Notes: generated by a model from the sequence alone, not told the origin. A stretch of 64,000 nt of DNA from Methylobacterium adhaesivum (GCF_022179065.1 NZ_BPQD01000003.1:310001-374000), one strand, 5' to 3'. Shown: positions 1 to 9,242, numbered from the stretch's first letter. Translations and numbers: made by a program.

Positions 1-459
<459 letters not shown>

Positions 460-1338
460 TTACGGCGTCGCGTGGCGCGGTCGGATCAGGCCCTCCTGGG
501 CGACGGAGGCCACCAGGGTGCCGTCCCGCGAAAAGATCTGTCCACGGGCGAAGCCGCGCGCGCCGTCGGCGCTCGGACTGTCCTGGGCGTAGAGCAGCCA
601 TTCGTCGGCCCGGAACGGGCGATGCAGCCACAGGGCATGATCGAGGCTCGCCGATTGGATCTCGCCGTCGAACACCGTCTGCCCGTGTGGGATCAGGGTG
701 GCGTCCAAGAGCGTCATGTCGGAGGCGTAGGCGAGGACCGCTCGGTGGATGGCGGGGTCGTCGGGCAGGCGGTCGACGGCGCGCATCCAGACATGGAAGC
801 GCGGATCGCGCGGGGCGCGGCGGAGATACCGCTCGATCTCGACGGGGCGCAGCTCGATGGGGCGCTTCTGGCCGAAATAGGAGAGGATCGGTGCCGGGAT
901 CGCCGCGCCGTCGCGGGCCGCCTGCGCGGCGGCGGCGGGGGCTTCGGCCACGGCCTCGGGCGGCGGCACGTCCGGCATGGCGGCTTGATGGGACACGCCC
1001 GTCTGGGCGTCGTGGTAGGAGACCGACATGGCGAAGATCGCTCGGTCGTGCTGGCTCGCCACGACCCGGCGGGTGGCGAAGCTGCCGCCGTCGCGGATGC
1101 GCTCGACGGCGTAGTCGATGGGTGCCTTCGGGTCGCCGCCGAGAAGGAAATAGGCGTGCAGGGAGTGGGGCGGGCGCGTCTCCGGCACCGTGCGGGAGGC
1201 CGCCACCAGGGCCTGGGCCACCACTTGGCCCCCGAAAACGCGGAACCAGCCCGTCTGCAGGCTGTGCCCCCGGAACTGGTCCCGCCCCAGGGGCGCGAGG
1301 TCAAGGATCTCGAGGAGTTCGGTGACGATGCCTGTCAT
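460..1338 (-). CDS. tesB: Acyl-CoA thioesterase II (TesB)
   Basis: The product is 292 aa from the ATG at 1338, close to the usual length of about 286. The reading frame stays open further upstream, but that part is Arg/Pro-rich and unlike the family. TesB hydrolyses medium- and long-chain acyl-CoA to free fatty acid and CoA in the cytoplasm, with a double hot-dog fold. Visible family signatures are GWFRVFGGQVVAQAL near residue 30, SDMTLLDAT with the catalytic Asp, SASLDHALWLHR, and AQEGLIR at the C-terminus with the catalytic Gln. It lies upstream of glnK on the same strand, a pairing common in Proteobacteria. It is divergent from the flavoprotein gene at 1526. Confidence 0.95.
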   Translation of the reverse strand: MTGIVTELLEILDLAPLGRDQFRGHSLQTGWFRVFGGQVVAQALVAASRTVPETRPPHSLHAYFLLGGDPKAPIDYAVERIRDGGSFATRRVVASQHDRAIFAMSVSYHDAQTGVSHQAAMPDVPPPEAVAEAPAAAAQAARDGAAIPAPILSYFGQKRPIELRPVEIERYLRRAPRDPRFHVWMRAVDRLPDDPAIHRAVLAYASDMTLLDATLIPHGQTVFDGEIQSASLDHALWLHRPFRADEWLLYAQDSPSADGARGFARGQIFSRDGTLVASVAQEGLIRPRHATP

Positions 1339-1525
1339 GCGGCGTCCTCGGTCGCGAGGGAGGAAGGGGCCGGCTTTAGCAAGCCCCGGCGCCGCGATCC
1401 ATGCGGGGGCCGGGCGGTGGCGTGCGAATCGGCGGGTGACGATGACGCTGCCCCGGGCGGTCGCCATGCGTTGCCCTCCGGCGCCGGGAGTGGCACTCCG
1501 GTGAGACACGAGACGGGGACCTGAG

Positions 1526-2770
1526 ATGGACGGATCGCGGCAGCGCAGGGTGGTGGTGGCGGGCGCCGGGATCCCGGGGCTCAGCCTCGCCCTCGCGCTG
1601 AAGCAGGCTCACGGTCCCGCGCTCGCCGTCACCGTCTGTGATCCCGGTCTCGCGTCCGGGACGGCGCGCCATCGCGGCCGGGCCTACGCCGTGGCGGCCG
1701 GCGGGCGACGGATGTTCGAGCGCCTCGGGATCTGGGACGGGGTGTCGGCGGCGGCCGAGCCGATCCGCGACATGGCGGTGAGCGACAGCCGGCTCACGGA
1801 TCCCGTCCGGCCGGTCTTCCTCACCTTCGCTCAGGATGCAAAAGCCGGTGAGCCCTTCGCCCATATGGTCGAGGCCGAACCCCTCGTCGCGGCGCTGCTC
1901 GCGGCCTGCGCGGCGGCGGGCGTGGCCCTCGATCCCGTCGGGATCACCGCCGCCGACCCCGTGGGCGAGACCATCGATCTCGTCCGGACGGATGGGACGT
2001 CGCTCTCCGCGAGTCTCCTCGTGGCGGCGGACGGCGCGCGCTCGCGGCTGCGCGAGGCCGCCGGCATCGGCTGGGTCGGCTGGTCGTATCCGCAATCGGG
2101 CATCGTCGCGACCGTCGGGCACGAGCACCCCCACGGGGGACGCGCCTACGAGCACTTCCTGCCGAGCGGACCCTTCGCCATCCTGCCCCTCGTCGACGGG
2201 GGGGCGCTCGGCCATCGCTCGTCCATCGTCTGGACCGAGCGGACGGCGGACGTGGCCGCCCTGCTGGGGGGCGGCCCGGACGAGACCCTGGCGGAGATCG
2301 AACGGCGATTCGGGCACGGCCTCGGCCGTCTCGTGCTCGAAGCGGGGCCGAGCGCCCATCCCCTCGCCTTCGGCCTCGCGCGCCGGTTCCGGGCCGAGCG
2401 GCTGGCGCTTCTGGGCGACGCCGCCCACGTCATTCACCCCATCGCCGGCCAGGGGCTCAACCTCGGTCTCGCTGGCGCGGCGTCCCTTGCGGAGGCCGTC
2501 ACCGATGCCCTGCGCCTCGGCCTCGATCCCGGCGCCCCCGACGTGCTGCGGGCTTACGAGCGCGACCGCCGGTTCGAGACCCTCGCCATGGGGGCGATGA
2601 CCGACGGCCTCAACCGCCTGTTCTCCACGGACGCCCTGCCGGTGCGCCTCGCGCGCGACCTCGGTCTCGGTCTCGTGGACCGCCTGCCCGGCCTCAAGCG
2701 TCTGTTCATCGGGCAGGCTTCAGCCCTGCGCGGCGACGGGCCGAGGCTGCTGCGCGGGCAGGACTTGTAG
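1526..2770 (+). CDS. FAD-dependent monooxygenase of the UbiH/UbiF/Coq6 family
   Basis: This 414-aa protein is a class A flavoprotein hydroxylase. The dinucleotide-binding motif GAGIPG is at residues 13-18. The second FAD motif, LLGDAAHVIHPIAGQGLNLG, lies near residues 293-312, and the DG motif is VAADGARSRLR. Members hydroxylate the aromatic ring of ubiquinone precursors; which ring position this one acts on (UbiH, UbiF, UbiI or a broad-specificity form) cannot be read from sequence. It is divergent from tesB and convergent with ppa, so it is probably transcribed alone. ATG start at 1526; no frameshift or missing motif seen. Confidence 0.88.
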   Translation: MDGSRQRRVVVAGAGIPGLSLALALKQAHGPALAVTVCDPGLASGTARHRGRAYAVAAGGRRMFERLGIWDGVSAAAEPIRDMAVSDSRLTDPVRPVFLTFAQDAKAGEPFAHMVEAEPLVAALLAACAAAGVALDPVGITAADPVGETIDLVRTDGTSLSASLLVAADGARSRLREAAGIGWVGWSYPQSGIVATVGHEHPHGGRAYEHFLPSGPFAILPLVDGGALGHRSSIVWTERTADVAALLGGGPDETLAEIERRFGHGLGRLVLEAGPSAHPLAFGLARRFRAERLALLGDAAHVIHPIAGQGLNLGLAGAASLAEAVTDALRLGLDPGAPDVLRAYERDRRFETLAMGAMTDGLNRLFSTDALPVRLARDLGLGLVDRLPGLKRLFIGQASALRGDGPRLLRGQDL

Positions 2771-2802
2771 AGCCGTCCGCACCGTCCTTCGCATCCGGGA
2801 TT

Positions 2803-2823
2803 CCGACGGAATCGTTCCGTCGG
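2803..2823. terminator. Perfect 9-bp hairpin between convergent genes
   Basis: CCGACGGAA (2803-2811), loop TCG, TTCCGTCGG (2815-2823). It lies between the convergent ends of the UbiH-like gene and ppa. There is no T-run on either side, so it is a candidate bidirectional terminator or RNA-stabilising stem rather than a classical one. Confidence 0.5.
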
Positions 2824-2869
2824 CGCGTGTCGGGGGAGCCTGCCGGCCCCCCCCCAGCTTGTGGCCCTC

Positions 2870-3406
2870 TCAGGCCTTCTGCGCCTTGGCGCGCTCGATG
2901 CCTTCGTGGATGAGGCGATGGGCTTCGGCCTTGTCGCCCCAGCGCACGATCTTCACCCACTTGCCGGGCTCGAGATCCTTGTAGTGCTCGAAGAAGTGCT
3001 GGATCTGGTGGATCGTGATGTCGGGCAGGTCGGTATAGTTCTCGACCCGGTCGTACCGCATGGTGAGGTGACGCGAGGGCACGGCGATGATCTTCTCGTC
3101 CTCGCCGGCATTGTCCTCCATCACCAGCACGCCGACGGGGCGCACGCTCATGACGGCGCCGGGCGCGATGGCGCGGGTGTTGGCCACGAGCACGTCGCAC
3201 GGGTCGCCGTCACCCGAGAGAGTGTGGGGGATGAAGCCGTAATTGCCCGGATAATGCATCGCCGTGTAGAGAAACCGATCGACCACGAGGGCGCCGGATT
3301 CCTTGTCCATCTCGTACTTGATCGGGTCGCCGCCGATCGGAACCTCGATGATGACGTTCACGTCGTCGGGGGCGTTCTTTCCGATCGAGACATTGTCGAT
3401 GATCAT
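2870..3406 (-). CDS. ppa: Inorganic pyrophosphatase, family I
   Basis: The product is 178 aa, the normal size for a bacterial hexameric soluble pyrophosphatase. It hydrolyses PPi released in biosynthesis to two phosphates, using Mg2+, in the cytoplasm. The signature DGDPCDVLV is near residues 65-73, with [18 protein letters not shown] and [12 protein letters not shown] before it and ERAKAQKA at the end. All three Asp of the signature are present. A GGGAGA ribosome-binding sequence lies before the ATG at 3406. It stands alone, convergent with the UbiH-like gene. Confidence 0.97.
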   Translation of the reverse strand: MIIDNVSIGKNAPDDVNVIIEVPIGGDPIKYEMDKESGALVVDRFLYTAMHYPGNYGFIPHTLSGDGDPCDVLVANTRAIAPGAVMSVRPVGVLVMEDNAGEDEKIIAVPSRHLTMRYDRVENYTDLPDITIHQIQHFFEHYKDLEPGKWVKIVRWGDKAEAHRLIHEGIERAKAQKA

Positions 3407-3522
3407 GGGCTGTTTCTCCCGTGGGCTTCGGGCCGCAGAGGCCTCTCCAGGCGTCTCTTAAGGCCGTTGTCGCACCAAGGAAATCACTCGCTCCACCGTA
3501 CGGATACGTTTGGCGGGGATTA

Positions 3523-3861
3523 TCATGCCCCCGGCCCCCGCCGCCGGAACCGCGCCGTCACCCGTTCCCAGGTCGCGACGATCCAGCGGGCGCTGCGCTC
3601 CAGGGGGACCTTCAGGCCAGGAATGTCCTCGCTCAGGAGTGCCAGCCCCACGGGCAGCATCCACAGGCCGAGGACCGGCAGGATCGAGAACACGCCGCCG
3701 AGGATGAATAGGAGCGCCGCCGCGATCCGTACGATCCGCCGGGACGGCTCGCGCAGCCAGGCCAGGGCCTTGGCGAGACTGGCCGGCATCTTTTCCGTGA
3801 GGCGCGCGACGCGCGCGTCCCAGTCCCGCGCGGTGACGGCCCGTTGCCCGTTGACGTCCAT
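3523..3861 (-). CDS. Small membrane protein, two predicted helices
   Basis: This 112-aa protein has a charged, Arg-rich N-terminal half (about 42 residues). A hydrophobic stretch, IVRIAAALLFILGGVFSILP, leads into a second, VLGLWMLPVGLALLSEDIPG, separated by a short turn with prolines. A basic amphipathic tail (WERVTARFRRRGPGA) follows. I recognise it only as a type of conserved hypothetical membrane protein seen in alphaproteobacteria; no function can be given. The neighbours (ppa and an acetyltransferase) give no strong hint. Start taken at ATG 3861. Confidence 0.7.
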   Translation of the reverse strand: MDVNGQRAVTARDWDARVARLTEKMPASLAKALAWLREPSRRIVRIAAALLFILGGVFSILPVLGLWMLPVGLALLSEDIPGLKVPLERSARWIVATWERVTARFRRRGPGA

Positions 3862-3929
3862 TGGCGCTCCCCCGGCCCGATGCCTCGGTGGGACATGGGG
3901 AGGACCAGCCGATTTCGCGAGTGGAGGAG

Positions 3930-4436
3930 TCAGGTGAAGCGGTAGCCGACCTTCGGCAGCACTGCGCCGGCGATGCTGTCCCTGACCTGTCCGACGATCG
4001 CGGCGCCGAGCCCGAGATAGAACGCTTCCGCCCGGTCGTTGCCCGCGAGCGCCCAGAGGCCGAGGCTGTGCAGGCCGTGGTCGTGCAGGTCGTTGCGCAC
4101 GGCGCGGAACAGCCGCCGGCCGAGGCCGAGGCCCTGGTGGGTGGGCAGGATGTAGAGTTCGTCGATCTCACCCGCCGCGTCGAGGCCGCGCCCCCGGGCC
4201 GGCCCGTAGACGGCGTAGCCGACGACGCCCGCCCCCGTCTCTACCACCACGAGGGGACGCCGGCGCTGCGCCGCCCCGAGCCACCACGGCGACCCGCGCC
4301 GGGCGATCATCCGCTCCAGGGACACGCCCGGGATGAGGCCGCGATAGGCCTCGCGCCAGGTCTCCTCGAAGACATCCGACAGGCGGTCGGCATCCGTGGA
4401 GCGGGCGCGACGAATGCTGATGGTGCTCGTGCTCAT
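3930..4436 (-). CDS. GNAT-family N-acetyltransferase
   Basis: This 168-aa protein starts at the ATG at 4436. The N-terminus ISIRRARSTDADRLSDVF is the beta1-alpha1 segment of GNAT folds. The acetyl-CoA-binding motif A appears as LYILPTHQGLGLGRRLF near residue 110 (Q/RxxGxG/A), followed by motif B, LGLWALAGNDRAEAFYLGLG. The family transfers acetyl from acetyl-CoA to an amine; the substrate is unknown. It is divergent from the phosphatase gene at 4566. Confidence 0.85.
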   Translation of the reverse strand: MSTSTISIRRARSTDADRLSDVFEETWREAYRGLIPGVSLERMIARRGSPWWLGAAQRRRPLVVVETGAGVVGYAVYGPARGRGLDAAGEIDELYILPTHQGLGLGRRLFRAVRNDLHDHGLHSLGLWALAGNDRAEAFYLGLGAAIVGQVRDSIAGAVLPKVGYRFT

Positions 4437-4565
4437 GGCGGATCCCCGCGCGCGACGTCTTGGCTCCCAGGCCCACGCATCGGAGACGACGATCCGGGCG
4501 AAGGCAAGGCGGAACCGAGCAAGACCGATGCCGCGCCGTTTGCCCGGCCGGGGCCCGCCTGTTAG

Positions 4566-5330
4566 ATGCCGGGTTCCCCCGCAGAGCCCCGACGTCCCCG
4601 CCCCGTGTTCAAGCGATTCCTGAAGCCCGAGACCCGCTATGCGCGCCGCATGGCCCGCATCGCCCGGTTCGAGCGGCCCATCGCCGGCCCGGTCTCGCGG
4701 GCGAAAGCCTGGGCGAACATGCTGCTGGTGGATCACGGCGTGTTCCGCCTCGCCTATCTCAACCGGCACCGGGTGGGCCAGGGCAAGCTGTGGCGCTCGG
4801 CTCAGCCGAGCCCGCACCAGCTCGCCTGGTTCAAGCGCCAGGGCGTGCGCACGGTGATCTCGCTGCGAGGCGGACGCGAGCACGGCTCCTGGCCGCTCCA
4901 GCGCGAAGCCTGCGAACGCCAGGGCCTGACCCTAGTCGAGTTCGTCCTGCGCTCGCGCGAGGCCCCGTCGCGCGAGACGATCCTGGCGGCCAAGGACTTC
5001 TTCGCGAGCGTCGAATACCCGGCGATGATGCATTGCAAGTCGGGCGCCGACCGGGCCGGCATGGGCGCCGTGCTCTACCTCATCCTGCACGAGGGGCGGC
5101 CCGTCGCCGAGGCCCTGGGCCAGCTCTCGGCCCGCTACGGCCATTTCCGCTTCGCCAAGACCGGCATCCTCGATGCGTTCTTCGAGCGCTACCTGCGCGA
5201 GGGCGAGGCGCGCGGCCTCGATTTTCTCACCTGGGTCGAGACCGTCTACGATCCGGAGGCGCTCAAGCGTGATTTCCGGCCCGGTTTCTGGTCCGACCTC
5301 GTGGTCGACCGGGTGATCAAGCGGGAATAG
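4566..5330 (+). CDS. Cys-dependent protein phosphatase-like protein (CX5R)
   Basis: This 254-aa protein carries the PTP/DSP active-site loop HCKSGADRAGMG, with Cys157 as nucleophile and Arg163 as phosphate binder. The WRSAQPSP segment near residues 77-84 and the VRTVISLRG segment are typical of the atypical DSP group that includes proteins annotated as tyrosine phosphatase or DUF442-like. It probably removes phosphate from a protein or small molecule; the substrate is unknown. The basic N-terminus (first 50 residues) precedes the fold, so the true start could be a later Met. No signal peptide is visible. Confidence 0.8.
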   Translation: MPGSPAEPRRPRPVFKRFLKPETRYARRMARIARFERPIAGPVSRAKAWANMLLVDHGVFRLAYLNRHRVGQGKLWRSAQPSPHQLAWFKRQGVRTVISLRGGREHGSWPLQREACERQGLTLVEFVLRSREAPSRETILAAKDFFASVEYPAMMHCKSGADRAGMGAVLYLILHEGRPVAEALGQLSARYGHFRFAKTGILDAFFERYLREGEARGLDFLTWVETVYDPEALKRDFRPGFWSDLVVDRVIKRE

Positions 5331-5343
5331 CCGACGGCCGGCG

Positions 5344-5359
5344 CTAAGCGTTTGTTAAC
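5344..5359 (+). promoter_or_regulatory. Candidate CtrA box, CTAA-N7-TTAAC
   Basis: CTAAGCGTTTGTTAAC matches the alphaproteobacterial CtrA consensus TTAA-N7-TTAAC with one mismatch (first T is C). It ends 45 bases before the ATG of the Pro/Ala-rich gene at 5405, a plausible promoter position. Found by eye; a single box is only suggestive. Confidence 0.45.
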
Positions 5360-5404
5360 CAAACCGGGTCGAACTGGCGCTTCCGCACAGTGATTGGACC
5401 CGCG

Positions 5405-5938
5405 ATGGCTGCCTCCCCCCTCCGGCCGACCACGCCGACCCTGGCGAAGTACCCGATTCCCGTCGAGCTGATCACCGCCCTGTACCGGGCGCGCGGCGCC
5501 GACCTCGACACCCTCGTGGCCGGCATGACGGAATATGCCCGTGCCCGCGTCGCGGCCTACTGCGTCGAGCGGGAGCGCCTGCTCGACCTCGGCCTGCACA
5601 TGGCCGCGACCTGCGGCGAGGCGACCCTGATGAAGGCCGCCGGCGCCAAGGCGGGGGCCGCCCTGTTTGCGCAGTCGCGCCCGGCGCCCGCACCGGACCT
5701 CGAAGCCGCGTCCGAGCCCGCGCACGTCCCGCCGACTGTAGACGAGCCGACCGTGGCCGAGCCGGTCCTGATCGAGTCGACCCCGGCCGAGCCCATCATG
5801 GCCGAACCGGTCCTGGCCGAACCGACCCCGGTCGAGCCCTCGGCGCCGGCCCTGCGCATCCTCGAATTCCCCGCCGTGGCCCCGGCGGCGGAGGCCGCCC
5901 CCGCCCTGGTCGGCCCCGTCCGGACCAAGGCCGCCTGA
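5405..5938 (+). CDS. Hypothetical protein with AEP-rich repetitive tail
   Basis: The product is 177 aa from the ATG at 5405; an in-frame GTG lies five codons upstream. Residues 1 to about 95 look like a compact alpha-helical domain (segments IPVELITALYRARGADL and YARARVAAYCVERERLL). The rest is low complexity with degenerate units such as TVAEPVL, IESTPAEPIM, AEPVL and AEPTPVEP, acidic and Pro-rich, likely disordered. No signal peptide or membrane helix is seen. I do not recognise a family. A CtrA-like box lies just upstream, which would suggest cell-cycle control if real. Confidence 0.6.
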   Translation: MAASPLRPTTPTLAKYPIPVELITALYRARGADLDTLVAGMTEYARARVAAYCVERERLLDLGLHMAATCGEATLMKAAGAKAGAALFAQSRPAPAPDLEAASEPAHVPPTVDEPTVAEPVLIESTPAEPIMAEPVLAEPTPVEPSAPALRILEFPAVAPAAEAAPALVGPVRTKAA

Positions 5939-6028
5939 ACCGGGCCGCGCCCGAAAATCACCGCACTCTCGGCCAAGCCTGGCCGTACGGGATCGCCTCC
6001 GCGCCGTGAGCCGGGCGAGCACACCATC

Positions 6029-6775
6029 ATGGAGCGAGACGGCATGCAGGGTTCTTGGGCGCGGGGTTCTTGGATACGGGATTCTTGGGTGACGAAAACA
6101 GGGGCTGTCCTCGGTCTTCTCCTGACGCTTCCGAGCCTCGGCGCCTGCCACTCCCCCACGACCACCGGCTCCCTCGCCACCGGCTCCCTCGCGGCCCGGC
6201 CCGTTGCCGCCACCGATGCGGAGCGCGACTGCCTCGGGCGGGCCATGTATTTCGAATCGAACCGCAGCGACCGCGACGGGTTGCTCGCCGTCGGCACCGT
6301 GGTGATGAACCGCGTGGAGGCGGCGCCGCCGGGGTCCGGGATCTGTTCGGTGGTCGGTCAGCCCCGGCAATTCGCCCCGGGCGTGCTGACCAAGCCCATG
6401 GCAGCCCGGGACCTGCCGAAGGTGGCAGAGGTGGCCGACGCGGTCCTCGACGGGCAGCGTCACCCGAAGGTGGGCCGGGCCATGCACTTCCACACGGCCG
6501 GCCTGCGCTTCCCCTATCCCAACATGCACTACGTCGCCGCAGCCGGCGGCAACGTCTTCTACGAGAAGCGCAAGCCCGGCAGCTTCGACAGGCCGGGCGC
6601 CCCCGAGCCGAGCCCGTCCGCCACCGTCCTGGCGTATGCGTCGGCCGCCGCGCCCTCCCCGATCCAGAGCCGCATGACCGGGCGCGACGTCCCGGCGGCG
6701 CAAACCATCCTCAACGAACCCGCCAGGGACATCTGCCGCACTGCCGGCCTCGCCCTGACGAGCCGGGGCGGCTGA
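6029..6775 (+). CDS. SleB-like cell wall hydrolase, lipoprotein
   Basis: This is up to 248 aa. A hydrophobic segment ending LTLPSLGACHS has a lipobox (LGAC), so the mature protein should be tethered to the envelope. The Hydrolase_2/SleB domain follows: DCLGRAMYFESNRSDRDG, AVGTVVMNRV and ICSVVGQPRQF, then AMHFHTAG. Family members cleave peptidoglycan; the Glu in YFES is the expected catalytic acid. The start is uncertain. ATG 6029 and ATG 6044 (GGAG nine bases before) include three 15-bp repeats encoding GSWAR, GSWIR and DSWVT, while GTG 6089 (GGGA nearby) gives a standard lipoprotein signal peptide and leaves the repeats in the leader. Confidence 0.82.
   Translation: MERDGMQGSWARGSWIRDSWVTKTGAVLGLLLTLPSLGACHSPTTTGSLATGSLAARPVAATDAERDCLGRAMYFESNRSDRDGLLAVGTVVMNRVEAAPPGSGICSVVGQPRQFAPGVLTKPMAARDLPKVAEVADAVLDGQRHPKVGRAMHFHTAGLRFPYPNMHYVAAAGGNVFYEKRKPGSFDRPGAPEPSPSATVLAYASAAAPSPIQSRMTGRDVPAAQTILNEPARDICRTAGLALTSRGG
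6050..6094 (+). repeat. Three tandem 15-bp repeats
   Basis: The core [GA]TTCTTGG recurs at 6051, 6066 and 6081, exactly 15 bases apart. It is either the coding start of the SleB-like gene (GSW/GSW/DSW) or its untranslated leader, depending on the start codon. Confidence 0.7.
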
Positions 6776-6785
6776 TTCCTTTGCC

Positions 6786-6803
6786 CGCCGGCCTCGGCCG
6801 GCG
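6786..6803. terminator. Hairpin between convergent genes
   Basis: CGCCGGCC (6786-6793), two-base gap, GGCCGGCG (6796-6803). It sits between the convergent ends of the SleB-like gene and the gene at 6834. GC-rich stem, no T-tract; candidate bidirectional terminator. Confidence 0.4.
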
Positions 6804-6833
6804 TGCGGACCAATGTCGGTGGCCGGGGCTCGT

Positions 6834-7181
6834 TCACGCCTTGGGGGCGACGTCTCGCGCCCCGTCGATCCGTCCCTGCTCGCGTGCCGCGACGATCAGG
6901 GCCGCGATCTGCTGGGCGGTGGCCTGATAGGTCGGCGTGTCGCCCACCTGGCGGAACCCGTGAAACAGGGCGGCCTCGATCATCAGGCTCTCGGCCTCAC
7001 TGCCGATGGCCGGCGGCGCCAACGGCGTCAGTCCGCTATCGCGCAGGGCCCGTGCCTCGCGCAAACCGTTGTAGATGCGTTCGATCAGAACGTGTCCGCT
7101 CCAATCGTCGGCGATCCGAAGGACGGTCGAGCCATGGTGGAGCTCGAACAGGTAGGGCGTCGTGTCTGACGTGTCGGGCAT
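6834..7181 (-). CDS. Hypothetical protein, 115 aa
   Basis: The product is a soluble 115-aa protein starting MPDTSDTTPYLFELHHGSTV at 7181. It has a beta-rich front half (YLFELHHGSTVLRIADDWSGHVLIERIYNG) and an alpha-helical rear half ending ARDVAPKA. No cysteine, signal peptide or membrane helix. It lies 41 bases downstream of pheA on the same strand, so it may share that transcript. I do not recognise the family. Confidence 0.6.
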   Translation of the reverse strand: MPDTSDTTPYLFELHHGSTVLRIADDWSGHVLIERIYNGLREARALRDSGLTPLAPPAIGSEAESLMIEAALFHGFRQVGDTPTYQATAQQIAALIVAAREQGRIDGARDVAPKA

Positions 7182-7222
7182 CTCGCTTGGTCCGGTTCGA
7201 GGGGGCTGGTTCTCGGAGTCCC

Positions 7223-8080
7223 CTACTCCGCCGCCAGCCGGCTCACCTCGCGGTAGGGATCGGCCGGATAGGTGCCGATGATCCGCACCTCCCGCGTAAA
7301 GTACGCGAGTTCCTCGAGGGCGCGGGCGAGGCCCGGCTCCTCGGGGTGGCCGTCGACCTCGGCGTAGAACTGGGTCGCGGAGAACTGGCCCTCGACCATG
7401 TAGCTCTCGAGCTTCGACATGTTGACGCCGTTTGTGGCAAAGCCGCCGAGCGCCTTGTAGAGGGCCGCCGGGATGTTGCGCACCCGGAAGACGAAGCTCG
7501 TGACGCAGGGAGCCGCGTTCGGCTCCGGCGTCTCGGGTTCGGGGGCGAACACCACGAAGCGCGTCGTGTTGTGGCTCTCGTCCTCGACGTTGCGCGCCAC
7601 GATCTCGAGGCCGTAGACCTCGGCCGCCAGGGCCGGGGCCAAGGCGCCGCGGGTCGGATCGCCGGCCTCGGCCACCTCGCGGGCGGCCCCCGCCGTGTCG
7701 CCGGCCACGACGGCGCGGAGCCCGAGGCGCCGGATGATCTTGCGGCACTGGCCGAGCGCGTGGACGTGGCTGTGCACGGTCTTGAGCGCCTCCGCCTTCG
7801 TCCCCGGCAGCACCATCAGTTGAAAATGGATCGGCAGGAAATGCTCGGCGACGATGTGCAGGCGCGCTGTCGGGATGAGGTGGTGGATGTCGGCGACCCG
7901 GCCCGCGATGGAGTTCTCGATGGGGATCATCGCGCGGGCGGCGCGGCCCTCGTTCACCGCCGCGAAGGCGTCCTCGAAGGTCGCGCAGGGGAGCGGGGTC
8001 CAGTCTGGATAGGCCTGGGCGCAGAGGATGTGCGAGTTGGCGCCGGGCTCGCCCTGATAGGAGATGGTGCGGTGGGACAT
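7223..8080 (-). CDS. pheA: Prephenate dehydratase
   Basis: This is a 285-aa monofunctional prephenate dehydratase. It converts prephenate to phenylpyruvate in phenylalanine synthesis. The catalytic domain starts ISYQGEPGANSHILC, contains IPIENSIAGRVADIHHLI, and has the NTTRFVVF motif whose Thr is essential for activity. A C-terminal ACT domain, ESYMVEGQFSATQFYAEVDG, allows Phe feedback. There is no chorismate mutase domain, as in most alphaproteobacteria. It is followed 23 bases upstream on the same strand by kdsB, and a cytochrome c gene is divergent; this cyt c / kdsB / pheA order is common in Hyphomicrobiales. Confidence 0.96.
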   Translation of the reverse strand: MSHRTISYQGEPGANSHILCAQAYPDWTPLPCATFEDAFAAVNEGRAARAMIPIENSIAGRVADIHHLIPTARLHIVAEHFLPIHFQLMVLPGTKAEALKTVHSHVHALGQCRKIIRRLGLRAVVAGDTAGAAREVAEAGDPTRGALAPALAAEVYGLEIVARNVEDESHNTTRFVVFAPEPETPEPNAAPCVTSFVFRVRNIPAALYKALGGFATNGVNMSKLESYMVEGQFSATQFYAEVDGHPEEPGLARALEELAYFTREVRIIGTYPADPYREVSRLAAE

Positions 8081-8103
8081 CGGAGACTTCCGGGTAACGG
8101 TGT

Positions 8104-8847
8104 TCAGTTCAGGCGCCGGGCGGACAGCACGGACCGGGCGCGTTCGAGGTCGGCCGGCGTGTCGACGCCGAGGGGGAGGTCATCGACGATGATGGCGTCG
8201 ATGCGCATCCCGGCCTCCAGGGCCCGCAGCTGCTCGAGCTTCTCGCGGACCTCCAGGGTTCCGGGCGGCAGCGCCATGAACTTCGCCAGCGCCCGGCGGC
8301 GATACGCGTAGAGGCCGATATGGTGGTAGTGCGGCCCCTCCCCCCACGGCGCCCGCGCCCGGGTGAAGTAGAGCGCCCGCAGGCGGTGCGGGCTGATGGG
8401 GTGGCCGACGAGCTTGACCACGTTGGGGTCGTCGCGCTCGGCGTCGTGGGTGATGACCGCGCACAGGGTGGCGATGTCCACGGCCTTGTCGGCGAGCGGC
8501 AGGATCGCGGCGCCGATGATGGCCGGGTCGATGGTCGGCAGGTCGCCCTGCACGTTGACGACGACGTCGTGGTTGCCCTGCGGATCGACGATTTCCAAGG
8601 CCTCGGCGAGGCGGTCGGAGCCGGACGGATGGTCGGCCCGTGTCATCACGGCGATGCCGCCCTCGGCCTCGATGACGTCGCGGATCGCGGGGGTGTCGGT
8701 CGCCACCACGACGGGGCCGATACCGGCCTCGACGGCCCGACGCCAGACATGGACGATCATTGGCGCGCCGCAGAGGTCGAGCAGCGGCTTGTCGGGCAAG
8801 CGGGTCGCTGCGAGGCGCGCGGGAATGAGGATGAGGGGATCGGACAT
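8104..8847 (-). CDS. kdsB: 3-deoxy-manno-octulosonate cytidylyltransferase (CMP-Kdo synthetase)
   Basis: The product is 247 aa from the ATG at 8847. It activates Kdo with CTP to CMP-Kdo for lipopolysaccharide inner-core synthesis, in the cytoplasm. Signature segments are [18 protein letters not shown] at the N-terminus (nucleotide loop), [45 protein letters not shown], and the C-terminal [20 protein letters not shown]. The open frame extends upstream to 9036, but that part is Arg-rich and has no family match. It is followed closely by pheA, likely one transcript. Confidence 0.95.
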   Translation of the reverse strand: MSDPLILIPARLAATRLPDKPLLDLCGAPMIVHVWRRAVEAGIGPVVVATDTPAIRDVIEAEGGIAVMTRADHPSGSDRLAEALEIVDPQGNHDVVVNVQGDLPTIDPAIIGAAILPLADKAVDIATLCAVITHDAERDDPNVVKLVGHPISPHRLRALYFTRARAPWGEGPHYHHIGLYAYRRRALAKFMALPPGTLEVREKLEQLRALEAGMRIDAIIVDDLPLGVDTPADLERARSVLSARRLN

Positions 8848-9242
8848 GGTTCGCCACTCGCTCCGATGGCCGGCCGCCGCATGGCTCCCGGGGCGTCGCC
8901 GGCGGTCGAATGTCTCTCGGCCCCGCGCGTCGTGTCTCTCACGAAATTCCCGCTGCACCGCCGTGCCCGAAGCGAGGGCCTGCGGCGACCGGGAATTTCG
9001 CGAGGCACGCTTAGCAGCGGGCGTGCGCCTTGTCATGGCGACACCGTCGCGGCCACACCGCCGGGGCGGCCCCTCTCCAAAGAGTGACGGAACAGCGTCT
9101 GCGACTACGCGGACGGCGCCGCCGCCATTGTCAAGATCGGGCTGCAGCGGCTAAGCACTCTCGACCGTTTCCAAAGTCCGATGCGCCCCGCGTCGGGACC
9201 CGCCCCAAGCGCGTCCGAACGGACGCACCGGAGTTGTCGAGA
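8848..9242. other. Divergent promoter region, kdsB / cytochrome c
   Basis: No gene supported; open frames here are extensions or shadows. It should hold the promoters for kdsB-pheA (leftward) and the cytochrome c gene (rightward). I see no convincing -35/-10 pair, operator palindrome or riboswitch-like structure. Confidence 0.4.
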
